A stretch of 64,000 nucleotides of DNA from Nomia melanderi (lineage: Eukaryota > Arthropoda > Insecta > Hymenoptera > Halictidae): contig NC_135000.1 of NCBI RefSeq assembly GCF_051020985.1, positions 24,334,784-24,398,783 of the forward strand. The letters are read 5' to 3'. Position numbers and translations under genes: made by a program. The notes under the pieces were generated by a model that saw only the letters and a program-made list of their open reading frames with translations, had not been told where the DNA came from and ran no database searches. Positions 54,301-62,702 of the stretch are shown in pieces (the stretch's first letter is position 1; each line of letters opens with the position of its first letter).

Positions 54301-57300
54301 AACGCGAGCCAGACCGAGGTTCAGCCCGCAAAATTTCCACGTGCAAAACCAACGACCGACGAGGCCGCTTAATCCTCCGAAATAGTGGCTGCCACGCGGC
54401 CCGATAACAGGCCGTGTGTGGGCTTTGCACCTGCACTTCGTTCAGCCCTGGCCAACAATGGGCCGTGTACCCGCTTTAATGGCTCCTCCCAACCCGCCCG
54501 ATCGAGATTAAGCCGCGCACACCTTGCCGATTCTAAGGTCGCCGCCTGTAATCGTGTATTATATTTAGGGAGGTCGGTGAAAGTGAGATCACCGGAACGG
54601 GACGCATACGTCGTTCGATCGATAGCGAAGCTTGCGAATGGGAAGTTTGGGAACGTTTGGTTAATAAGAGAATTTGGAGACAAAGAATGAAAAGCTTGGA
54701 GACCAACGTACAAGAAGTTTAAGAGAATATATGACTGTATGCAGAAATTATTAGATAGGTTCAGTTATTTTTGGCATCAGAAGTTACTTATCTAAGTTCG
54801 AAACTAGAACGGCACTCGCGTCGGTTAATAACTTTCTTGAAAAGTATCGTCGTTCGGGAGTAATTTCGTTAGAGTAGGATAAATATTTGATCGAGTTATA
54901 TAATAATGAACGTGATTCTCGCGTTAGGGAATCAAGGAAAGATTAATCGATGTTAGTCGAGTAGGTCTTATTCTAGGAGTAATGTATTCGCTGCTTAATG
55001 GAAAAACATCTGCTCCGAGCTGCCCGTGGTATTTAGAGACGGCATTTAAATTCGATTTCCATTTAAGCGACTTAAGAAGAATACCGTCTAAATCTATCCG
55101 TATAAAACCGCTCGAGCTATTATTCAAAATCGCCGCAACACACGTTCCAACTGTGTTTCTCTGTTGCGGTAAATACGGGTTCACATCGATCGGTTCGTCG
55201 CCGACTCCTCGATAGCCGTCGTTGACGGTATTTTCGGAATGACGGTAAAACAGCGGAGCTTCCTTTGTCCGCGCCGCCGGCGGAGATTCATTTAATTTAT
55301 CGATTCGCTTTCCGCGGGCCGATTTTATTTCGAGGGGCCGCGCGGAAGCTCCTTTTCGCCGGTAAGGCGATTAACGTCCGCTTTAAATCGAACGGTTCGC
55401 GCGAGCAGCGTCGTCGTCGTCGTCGTCGTCGTCGGGTGGCCCGATTACGCGCGAAAAGGAAACATCTTCCAAGTAACCGGAGATTGGGGACATAAGTGAA
55501 GGAGAGTTAAAGTAGAGAAACGTCGACTTCGAACGCGCGGCCGCGCTCTCGCGTTCCATTGTGCTTGCGCGACGAGACTAAGCTTCGAGAGTTGAACCCC
55601 TCCTCCGCGTATCCAAGAACGAAATGCCTTTTAACGAACAAGGGTCCCGTAAAGTACCGTCGCGAAGGTGGGAGAGTTCGGCGGGAGGGCGGAAGGTGGG
55701 GCGCGTGACGCAGAATTCCTCTCGAAAGTTTACCATTTCGTGCCACCGATACTTTTCGCATTCGGCCATTAAGCACTCTCGAGATAAAGCGCGGAGACGC
55801 CTGTAAGAACGCCTCGAACTTCGTTCGGCACCGCGCGATCCCTCGCAACTTCGATTATTAACTTCGAGGGTATCGGAGGAACGTCGCCGCGGAGGGTAGG
55901 GGAGGATAGAGGACCTACCATCGCGTAGCTACGAATTCTCTGCATGATTTTCTGTATATACGCATCCGTGAACCCTATTAACACGGGACGAGAATTTGGC
56001 ATACGACACACGTAAGGGCTCGTCCGTCCCACAACCGACCGCCTACTGTTGCTTCTAAAACTCTTGCAAACCCTTGTTTCTACTAACTCATTGTCCTGGA
56101 AACGACATCAGACGTCTTTTGTAACTAACACTCTCGCTGACGCTATCGCGACTCATCCTGGACGCTTTCCGTGTGACGTGATGTGCACGTTCGATTCATA
56201 CGACGTGTATACGAGTCCATTCGAAGCGAACGATTGACGGGTACACGAGTACTCGTTCCTTGAACGAATTTTCAAGGGTGGTTCTGACTCGGAATGGGGA
56301 CGAACGCTTTCAAGGTCGATTCCGATCCCCCCAGGCGCCATAGCCTTTGATTCTCGGTTCGTGATTCTGTCCAAGGACGCTGAATCTCCCGCTATAATTG
56401 TCCCCTGGGGTGACGTTCTCTTGCTCACGTGACGATTCCAGGTGTAATTATCGTAATTCCTGTATGGTGGACGTGCGCAGCGACATTTTCGAGGAGGACC
56501 CGTGTCCCGGAACCGGGAAGTACATCGAGGCGCAGTACAATTGCCTAGGTTGGTGCACATTTTTCTATCCCCATGGCGATGCTTCGCCCACCGATCCTAT
56601 CTTCTCGCGCGATACCGATCTCCAAGCATTCTCCACGATTACAAAATTATATCTTCGAAAGAGATTGAATCGGTAGTCGCCGATGACCAGTTTAAAATGT
56701 ACACGAAGGTAAAAAGGATCGTCGGAGGTTCGGTCATCGAGGAAAATAAACGTATCCGACGATTCCTTTTTCTCCCGCGAAGGAGGTTAATTGAAAATCT
56801 TGGAGAAAGCTTGGATGTACGAGCAAATATGACCAACGAAGCGTGTGAACCACGTCGAAAAAGTCTCTCTGTTCAACCCCCTTGAATGTCTACACAACGG
56901 TAAGAGAAAAGGGACAGGATATCCATGGTACAGTGCACTTGGTAAGGGTGTACTTTTAATTAACCGCGGTTCGAAACCCCTCGATATCCAGGTGCAACGA
57001 CCAGCAGAACTGCAGCATCCTTGCGTCCACGGTACAATTTGGCGATCCTTGTCCCAACACGCACAAGTACCTCGAGGCGCACTATCGTTGCGTGTCCGGT
57101 AAGTAGAACACCTAGACTTCTCTACGCACCTCGCCTTTTGCAATACGTTTCTCTCCCTCTCCGTTTCTCACCGTAGTTGTATCCGTCGAACGGTATTCGA
57201 GAGACTACCGCGCAACGACCGCATAAGCGTCGACTTCGTTTATTTTCCACGATGCGATACTCGCGACGGAAAAACTCGGTTCCGCGCGTTCCTTTTCGTT

Positions 57301-60300
57301 ATCGAGTTATCTATTTCTTCCGTCGAAAAATTGATATTGTTTCCTGTACACTGTAAAAGCACGTCCAGAAACGCCCGTTTTTGCCGGTGCATTCCGACGG
57401 GTTCGATTTCCATCTCGAGTACCGTTTTTCCGAACAAACGGCGATCGAGATTGGTTAACTTGCCGCTTTTCTTTTTGTCGCTCGTACGCCTCACGCAGCG
57501 ATGCAACCGGAGTCGCGGCAAAAAGTTTCGCAGACCGCGAGAATCGATTCGAGTTTCCCGAAGTCGCCGCTTATGATTCACGTTGCCTACGTAACTGCAA
57601 GCCCCGTGTCCTCGATAAAGATCTCCCCGCGCGGCTTGCATTGGCTATGCGCTCTCGAGACAGACGTGGTATAAAACGGAGAGGCGAAAAAATCCTCGTG
57701 CTGCCGCGGCTGGCGAGAGAGGGAACGAAGAGAGAGGACGGGAGAGGAGAGACAGTGGAAGAGTTCGCGAAGACGTGATCTTTGCAATCGAGAAATCGAT
57801 CGTAGGGGGATCGGTAACGCGAGATACACGCGTCGAACGTTTCTGACGTGTTTCGTATCGTAATGAAACTCTTCCGCGGGCCAATAAGACCAAGGAGAGA
57901 AAGAGACCGGCGGGGGGGGGAGGGGAGGATTGCTGTAAGCATCGATCGTTACGTTCGATGATACTGCGATTCGACTGTGGTGAAACGACGCCTCGGCACG
58001 TTATTGTGAATTTGCATCGAGTCGTTCGCCTTCATAAACAGCCTCCCCTCGCGGCATCCCGCCCCGCTCGCCGAACGATTAATTTGCCCCCGATCGATAT
58101 ACGGTTCGTCCGGTTTTATTGTCGTGACTGTTAATCCTTCGTTTATCAAGTTATTAAGCGTAGAAAAAAGTAATAAGCAATCGAGCGCGAAAGAATCCCG
58201 GCCGGTGCCCGAACAAGTAATCTGATCGTCATAATTTCCCTCCACATTTGATACCATTAATTATCTCCATTTTTGTAACGGAAACCGGAGGAACTCGATT
58301 CTTTCAATTTAAAAGTTACGATCCATCGGGCTCGAAATTATTAGACGCTGATCCCCGGACGATTGCGCGTTGCGTCGGGAAAGGATTTCGTCGGGCGTTT
58401 TACGGCGTTTCGTTCGATCAAGGATGACTTTTCGATATTAACACCCACCGCCCCTCCAGGAGATCCACTAAAATCGTTCGGCGGCACAATCACTTATTGG
58501 ACCGTAAACTGTCAACTCCCTCGTCTCTCTGTTTGCCTTTCACGGCTCCCAACGCGACGGCCGTGTGCCGTGATCGATACTCAAGGGCCTCGATAGATCG
58601 GTCTCGGAGCACCGGCGTACATTTACGGGGGATTCGGATCTGCTTGGTAGCCCCGATACCGCGAGAGCCATAGAGAGAGTTTCTCCCTTTCGTTCGCTCT
58701 TTCTCCGTCCCCCGTTCGTGTTCGCGCAAACACGGCTCTCTCTCTCTCTCTCTCTTTCTCTCTTTCTCTCTTTCTCTCTCTCTGCTAGCCGACTATCGTA
58801 ACGGATATCGGCGACGTCCGGTATTTTACCTTATCGCCAACCCCTTCGGCCAATAAAGATGACCCCTATAGAGATAGTAACGCGAAATACGCGGACCATC
58901 CCGTTCAGGGATTAACTGCCGTCGCCATCTTGGGTTAAAGATCGTTTTCTCCTCTTAGGCCAGATATAGTCGCGATATCGGGCCGCGAAGGTAGGCTAAT
59001 CTCGTTCCCCGGCTCGCCCCCGTCTCCGAGAGCATACGTTTTCGGGAATATTTCTCTGGCGGCCTGACGTAGCGTCACGATCGGCTCCGTTGGCAATCGA
59101 AGCATCGACGCTAAAGTCCGTCTACCTCCTTGCAAACCTACTCGACGACACGCGATCGGATACTCTCGCAACGAACGCGAACGAACACTAAAATTCGATC
59201 GACGCAGCCTGCTCTGAAATTAGTCGCTTATCTTTCCTAACGGGAACCCCGTCGGCAATACTCGATAGCATGCAAATGAAAATATTCAATTCGATTCACG
59301 GTATTTACTCCCGAATTGCCTTTGAACGGTCAACAAGATATCGGCGAACGTTACCGCGCTTTCGGATCCGCCGTTCGAGACTGACGAAACGGATAACCAT
59401 GGAAACCAATATGTTAAAGTACTTCAATCTTTCGGGCAAGTTCTGGCAACGATCGGCGCCGCGCGTTTTTCCCCGATTAATATCTATCAACGTTACTCGC
59501 GATTAATTTCACGTTCGATCCGAGGGCCGATAAAAACGAGGCTCATTCGACGAGATTAAAGACGTTCTCACCGCAACGTTGCTATTCGACGAGAAACAAA
59601 CGGACCCCCACTAGTGTCTGGTCGAGAGGGAAAAAGAGGCAGAGAGAGGGAGAGAGAAAACGTACCAAGGAGAATCGACAGAAGATTGATCCCCGCCCCT
59701 CCCTTCGAAGGAGGTTTAAAATATCCCCGTCGTTTGAGCCGGCTGAGAAGCTCATCTACCCCCGGCGAGTCTCCTCAAATCACTTTCCTTCTTAATTATA
59801 CCCGGCGTTCGAATCCGATAAGCTCGTAGACGAGCTCTTAGGATCCTCGGCCACCCCCCGAGTGGCGAACGTCTCTCCTTTCCGCGTCTTCGTCTTCGCC
59901 ACCTCGGTATCAACCCTCCCCAAAGCCCCGTCCGCCCCAACGGCGAATGTTCCCGAGGTTAAAACGAGCTCGACGAAACACTTGCAGCGGCAACAACCAC
60001 GACAACGTCCCGTCCGAGCCCGCCGTGGTTCATGACTTCGCAGCCGAGCGTTTGGAGCACGGCTAAGCCGACTGTCAGGCCTCCCTCCAGGATTACGACA
60101 CCCCCGGCTCAGCAGCCGCCGCAGCCGCCGGCGCCGTCCACCCCGACGCTGCCAATAACCACCACGTCAAGGTCAGTACACTTTCGTTTCACTTGCCCGG
60201 CGAAGTTTCCGTGCGTTTCACTGAAATTTGCATCAACCCCTGCTATAGAGTCGCGTTAACTCTAGAAAGGGTTGGCTTCCGGCTAAGCGTTTTATTTATT

Positions 60301-62702
60301 CGCGAAAGAGGGAAACGGTTTTTCGATATCTATTTTAAAGAAACTGAAAGTGTTGTTTAATATTTTAAATAGGAGAAATGATATTTTGTGTATTCTGTAA
60401 CTGGTAAGCTTTAGAGGTAATTGTTTAATGTTCGTAGTAGTTTGAGGTCAAAGTTTCACGGTGTTTGACGAATCGATGTTTAAGTTACATTTTGCGCTTT
60501 GTATTACAATGTTTATTCGGCTGATCGAAGGGAACGTGAACAGTGGTCACGTAGTTCCCCGAAGATCGAAAAGAAATGTTGCCAGTTACGCGGGAAAAAG
60601 CGAAGTCGCGAACTGGTTCCTTGAAATCGAGTTAAAGCGTGCTGCTCCAAAGAGAAATGTTTTCGTTACATCGTCGGCCTCGCGGTCCATTGCGGACTAT
60701 CACGGTACGAGCGAAATATGACGAACTCCTTCCGCTTTTGTAGTCCCACGTCGACAAGGTCTCCGGTCGATATGGAGGTCCTCGAGGTGGACCAGGACTT
60801 AATACTTCCCCCGAACGTTCCGTCTGCGAACGGACCAGCGGTGCCTCCGATCGTCCCTGAGACCACTCAGGCCACAACGACGTCGACCTTTGCTCCTTGG
60901 AGAACGAGTCGAAGGACCACTGGTAAGTTGCTCGAGTGTTTAAATACCTTTCTTCAACCGTAAGCGTTCCGAACGCGACTTGGTTACTAAAATGTTCATT
61001 TTTCCCCTAAACGGACCGCAGTTCAAGCGACGCTGGCAATTTTTAATTCACGTGAAATCGATATGACCGAAGTCTGAAAATAAAAGTATTATCTTTTCAT
61101 CGGATCTAAAAGAGTTACAGTGATGTTTGTAAAAGTGACTCTGAACTTTTCGAATGATTGGCATTTGTAAAAAAGATTTGATTTAGTAGTAGCTTCCTCC
61201 CCCTTTTCCCCGTTAATATTACTTGCAACGCGAATAATTCCCTCGTTATTAATTTTCGCGCGCCGTAATACAATAAAATGATTAGGATTAAACGAACCTT
61301 GATAGTTTCAACAAAGCAAGATTTATCGAGTGAATGACCATAACTGGTTTGAACTATCCACCGTCGATTATGGTCGACGCGTTGGCACGTGTGAGGGCTT
61401 GTCGGCTGTCAATTACAGTCAGCGATCGTGCCGAAAGGGTTAATGCTCAAAGGGCAGGTGTCAGAGCTTCCAAATTTCAGCTGTCCTTTGATTAAAGGGG
61501 CGCCATCGGGACACGCAAAAAATCAATTAATCTACGATTCATAATAGAGATACTCTTATCGTCTTATTTATCTTCTAACAAGTATTCTAGAAGTCGTCGG
61601 TATTAACAGTCGGCCATCCGGTTTTCCTTGTCTCCGCTGTTTTATATGTCTCGCAATTATCACTGGATTATCTTCTTCATCTCGCGCGCACGATTTCATA
61701 GCTGTTATCGTTAACACCTGCCCATCTGGCTTATCTAGTACCGACTGTTCTTATCGCGTTTCCGTCGATTGTAATTTGTACGCGGAATCTCCGGCCAGAC
61801 AGCGCGGCGCGCGTATAAATCGTATCGGTCCGCGGGTAGGGCTTCGACTTCGTGTAACTCGTGAACTCGTAACAATCACCGCAAAAGATTAAGACACCCC
61901 TGGGTATCCAAAATTCCATTTCGCAGACCCGATAGGATGTTGCGCGTTAAGCCCCGGCCCGCCTAGGGGACCGGACACTAGAATCACATTAAAGCCGTGC
62001 CCATTAACTAAAGCCAAGTAACGGGCCAACTAACGCTCGTAACTAACTCAAATATTCCAGTGCCGAGCACGCTGTACCCGGAGTCCAGCTCGAATGGCCA
62101 ATGGTACGACTACGGTAGACAAGTGTGTCCCCCGGTGCAGGCCAGGAACCTCTCGTGGAACACGACCAGGGCCGGTGACGTCGCTGTGCAAAGCTGTCCA
62201 GGCGGGGCGAACGGTCTTGCCCGATGGCGATGCCTGGCGAAGGGTGACTCGGCGTTCTGGCACCGGGACAGTCCCGATTTGAGCGAGTGCAGATCGGTCT
62301 GGCTAACCACGCTCGAGAACCGAGTGACCGAGGGCGACGTGATCCTCGGCATCAGCCGGGAATTGTCGCAGGTGACGAACAACAGCCGCGGCCTGTACGG
62401 CGGCGACATGATGATCACGACGAAGATCATGAAGAATATGGCGGAGAAAATGGCGCAGGACATCAGGACGTACCAGGACGCGAATCAAAGGGAGGTCAGC
62501 GTGACGGAGTTACTGCAGGGTGTCGTCAGGACCGGTAGCAATCTGCTGGACAAGGCGCAGATGCCGTCCTGGAAGGACCTCAGCCATCAGGAGCAGATGA
62601 GAGTCGCGACCTCCCTATTGACTGGACTCGAAGAGAATGCGTTTCTCTTGGCTGACACGCTGATGCAGGAGAAAACGATCACTCATGTGGGGAGGAACAT
62701 AC
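37209..62702 (+). CDS. Cirl: Latrophilin Cirl, 5' part of the coding region (adhesion GPCR), split over six exons
   Basis: Gene-level entry. Joined exons: 37209-37395, 56442-56548 or 56992-57098, 59988-60171, 60744-60922, 62061-62702. The product is a cell-surface adhesion GPCR. In flies Cirl acts in mechanosensory neurons and lowers cAMP; in vertebrates the lectin domain of latrophilins binds teneurins. Visible domain order: SUEL/RBL lectin domain, Thr/Pro-rich stalk, HRM with four cysteines, then the N-terminal half of GAIN. No olfactomedin domain lies between lectin domain and HRM, as in other invertebrate latrophilins. Every junction has GT/AG and consistent phase (2,1,2,1), and the joined frame has no stop. 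Landmarks shared with fly Cirl include RANYGRFSIT, DPCP.THKYLEAHY.C, RPSPPW, ARNL.WN.TR.GDV and DQMRVATSLLTGLE-like segments. Not in the window: a certain start codon and signal peptide, the GPS cleavage site, the seven helices and the tail. Identity is secure; N-terminus unknown. Confidence 0.95.
39671..39715. repeat. 18-nt tandem repeat, about 2.5 copies
   Basis: The unit gaaagagagatagagaga occurs at 39671-39688 and 39689-39706, with a partial third copy, inside a larger GA-rich tract from about 39623. Confidence 0.85.
40171..40204. repeat. Short tandem repeat, unit gtcgcgtcga
   Basis: About three copies of a CpG-only decamer (cgtcgcgtcgagtcgcgtcg pattern) in the intron. Confidence 0.8.
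40370..40445. repeat. TC-rich tract
   Basis: (TC)n followed by imperfect TTTC units. Confidence 0.9.
42349..42377. repeat. (TC)n microsatellite
   Basis: Perfect dinucleotide repeat. Confidence 0.95.
47508..47556. repeat. GGA-rich tract
   Basis: Tandem GGA/AGG triplets with imperfect flanks. Confidence 0.85.
48183..48225. repeat. AT-rich inverted repeat (hairpin)
   Basis: The left arm AATTTTATATATATAC and the right arm GTATATATAAAATT are complementary apart from one extra AT step. They enclose a 12-nt loop (48199-48210). A (TA)n microsatellite follows to about 48264. Confidence 0.7.
48226..48264. repeat. (TA)n microsatellite
   Basis: Imperfect TA repeat directly after the hairpin. Confidence 0.85.
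49678..49704. repeat. 9-nt tandem repeat (cccgtcgga), three copies
   Basis: Three near-perfect copies in the CpG-rich intronic block. An initiator-like TCAGTC lies just before it at 49670-49675. Confidence 0.8.
52079..52097. repeat. Poly-A run (19 nt)
   Basis: Homopolymer in the intron. No target-site duplication or retroelement body was seen next to it. Confidence 0.9.
52719..52748. repeat. (AGCC)n microsatellite
   Basis: Imperfect tetranucleotide repeat. Confidence 0.85.
55410..55435. repeat. (TCG)n microsatellite
   Basis: Eight copies of a CpG-containing triplet. It creates an Arg run in one frame, but no gene is supported there. Confidence 0.9.
56442..56548 (+). CDS. Cirl: Cirl alternative exon A: second half of the SUEL/RBL domain, divergent version
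   Basis: This 107-nt exon has acceptor gacgattccag|G and donor CTAG|GTTGGT. It takes GA from the preceding exon (GAG, Glu) and leaves one base. The 35 full codons read CNYRNSCMVDV, RSDIFEEDPCPGTGK and YIEAQYNCL. The four cysteines and the DPCP.T.KY.EA.Y.C signature of rhamnose-binding lectin domains are kept, so it looks functional rather than decayed. Compared with exon B it has one extra residue before DPCP and one fewer after the last cysteine, so the total length is equal. About 15 of 34 aligned residues are identical to B. PGT.KY and QY resemble vertebrate latrophilins and other SUEL lectins more than exon B does. The donor (GTTGGT) is weaker than that of B, which may make A the regulated choice. 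If the downstream intron were retained the frame would run about 40 codons to a TAG near 56674. Confidence 0.88.
56549..56991 (+). other. Cirl: 443-nt intron between the two alternative Cirl exons
   Basis: The interval is long enough for the two exons to be spliced together sterically, so exclusivity is likely enforced by frame and regulation rather than by distance. It contains a decoy donor, AACG|GTAAGA at 56900, stronger-looking than the donor of exon A. It also has a pol III box-like pair at 56926-56978 that does not fold into a good tRNA. Confidence 0.8.
56992..57098 (+). CDS. Cirl: Cirl alternative exon B: second half of the SUEL/RBL domain, canonical version
   Basis: This 107-nt exon has acceptor ctcgatatccag|G and strong donor TCCG|GTAAGT. 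Its phases are identical to exon A. It reads CNDQQNCSILASTVQFGDP, then CPNTHKYLEAHYRCVS. This is the version that matches fly Cirl, whose corresponding segment shares FGDPCP, THKYLEAHY and CxS, followed by the same Ala-Ala-Thr run. It is therefore probably the default exon. The strong donor supports that. It lies 443 nt after exon A and 2.9 kb before the stalk exon. Skipping both A and B, or including both, shifts the frame. Confidence 0.94.
57099..59987 (+). other. Cirl: Cirl intron downstream of alternative exon B
   Basis: The ends are GTAAGT and cttgcag. No third SUEL-half exon was found when looking for a DPCP...KY...C pattern. It has a G9 run at 57912-57920 and a TC tract at 58735-58783. 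Confidence 0.8.
58735..58783. repeat. (TC)n tract
   Basis: TC and TTTC units in the intron. Confidence 0.9.
59988..60171 (+). CDS. Cirl: Cirl exon: Thr/Pro-rich stalk, first part
   Basis: The 184-nt exon runs from acceptor cacttgcag|CG to donor TCAAG|GTCAGT (phase 1 in, phase 2 out). The peptide starts AATTTTTSRPSPPWFM and continues as a Thr, Pro, Ser and Gln-rich stretch (PPAQQPPQPPAPSTP). This is a flexible, probably O-glycosylated extracellular stalk between the lectin domain and the HRM. The SRPSPPW segment right after the lectin domain is also found in fly Cirl (NRPSPPW) and confirms frame and splice site. The stalk here is much shorter than in Drosophila. On its own the exon is not a multiple of three, so it cannot be skipped without skipping the next exon too. 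Confidence 0.92.
60172..60743 (+). other. Cirl: Cirl intron between the stalk exons
   Basis: The intron is 572 nt and AT-rich in its first half, with GTCAGT and ttttgtag ends. Nothing else was seen in it. Confidence 0.85.
60744..60922 (+). CDS. Cirl: Cirl exon: stalk, second part
   Basis: The 179-nt exon has acceptor cgcttttgtag|T and donor ACTG|GTAAGT (phase 2 in, phase 1 out). The peptide includes SPTSTRSPVDMEVLEVDQDL, LPPNVPSANGPAVPPIVPE and TTQATTTSTFAPWRTSRRTT. It is mostly Pro, Thr and Ser with one short acidic-hydrophobic stretch (MEVLEVDQDLI). No domain is recognised. It continues the extracellular stalk. The sequence is poorly conserved with flies, so the assignment rests on splice signals, phase fit with both neighbours and composition. 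Together with the preceding exon it totals 363 nt, a multiple of three. Confidence 0.85.
60923..62060 (+). other. Cirl: Cirl intron before the HRM exon
   Basis: The intron is 1138 nt, with ends GTAAGT and atattccag. Nothing recognisable lies inside. Confidence 0.85.
62061..62702 (+). CDS. Cirl: Cirl exon: hormone-receptor motif and start of the GAIN domain
   Basis: This 642-nt exon lies between acceptor ctcaaatattccag|TG and donor ATAC|GTAAGT. It encodes 213 full codons. Residues about 20-87 are the HRM: cysteines in RQVCPPV, VQSCPGG, RWRCLAK and SECRSVW, with tryptophans in LSWNTT, ARWRC and FWHRD. N-glycosylation sequons are seen at NLS, NTT and NNS. From WLTTLENRV on comes the helical GAIN subdomain A, with SRGLYGGDMMITTKIMKNMA, ELLQGVVRTGSNLLDKAQ and MRVATSLLTGLEENAFLLAD, all close to fly Cirl. 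The frame is open upstream through the acceptor, but the splice site and the conserved start decide the exon edge. The exon stops within GAIN at VGRNI, so the autoproteolytic GPS is outside the window. Confidence 0.95.

Larger units (their letters stand above)
37396..56441 (+). other. Cirl: 19 kb intron that splits the Cirl lectin domain
   Basis: The intron is bounded by GA|GTAAGT and gattccag|G. No other SUEL-like exon was found inside it. It contains many simple repeats (listed separately), a CpG-rich block at about 49400-50640, an AT hairpin at 48183-48225 and an ATG with a strong donor at 42035-42062. Frames of over 150 codons (for example 42332-42970) have no recognisable product. Intron length suits regulated splicing of the alternative exons that follow. 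Confidence 0.85.

Noticed and set aside
56918..56989. tRNA-like element: A-box-like TGGTACAGTG at 56926 and B-box-like GGTTCGAAACC at 56968, flanked by GATATC.
   Set aside because: The spacing is close to a tRNA, but the anticodon and T stems contain several mismatches, position 8 does not fit, and GATATC is self-complementary, so the apparent acceptor stem is not informative. The 3' end runs into the splice acceptor of exon B.
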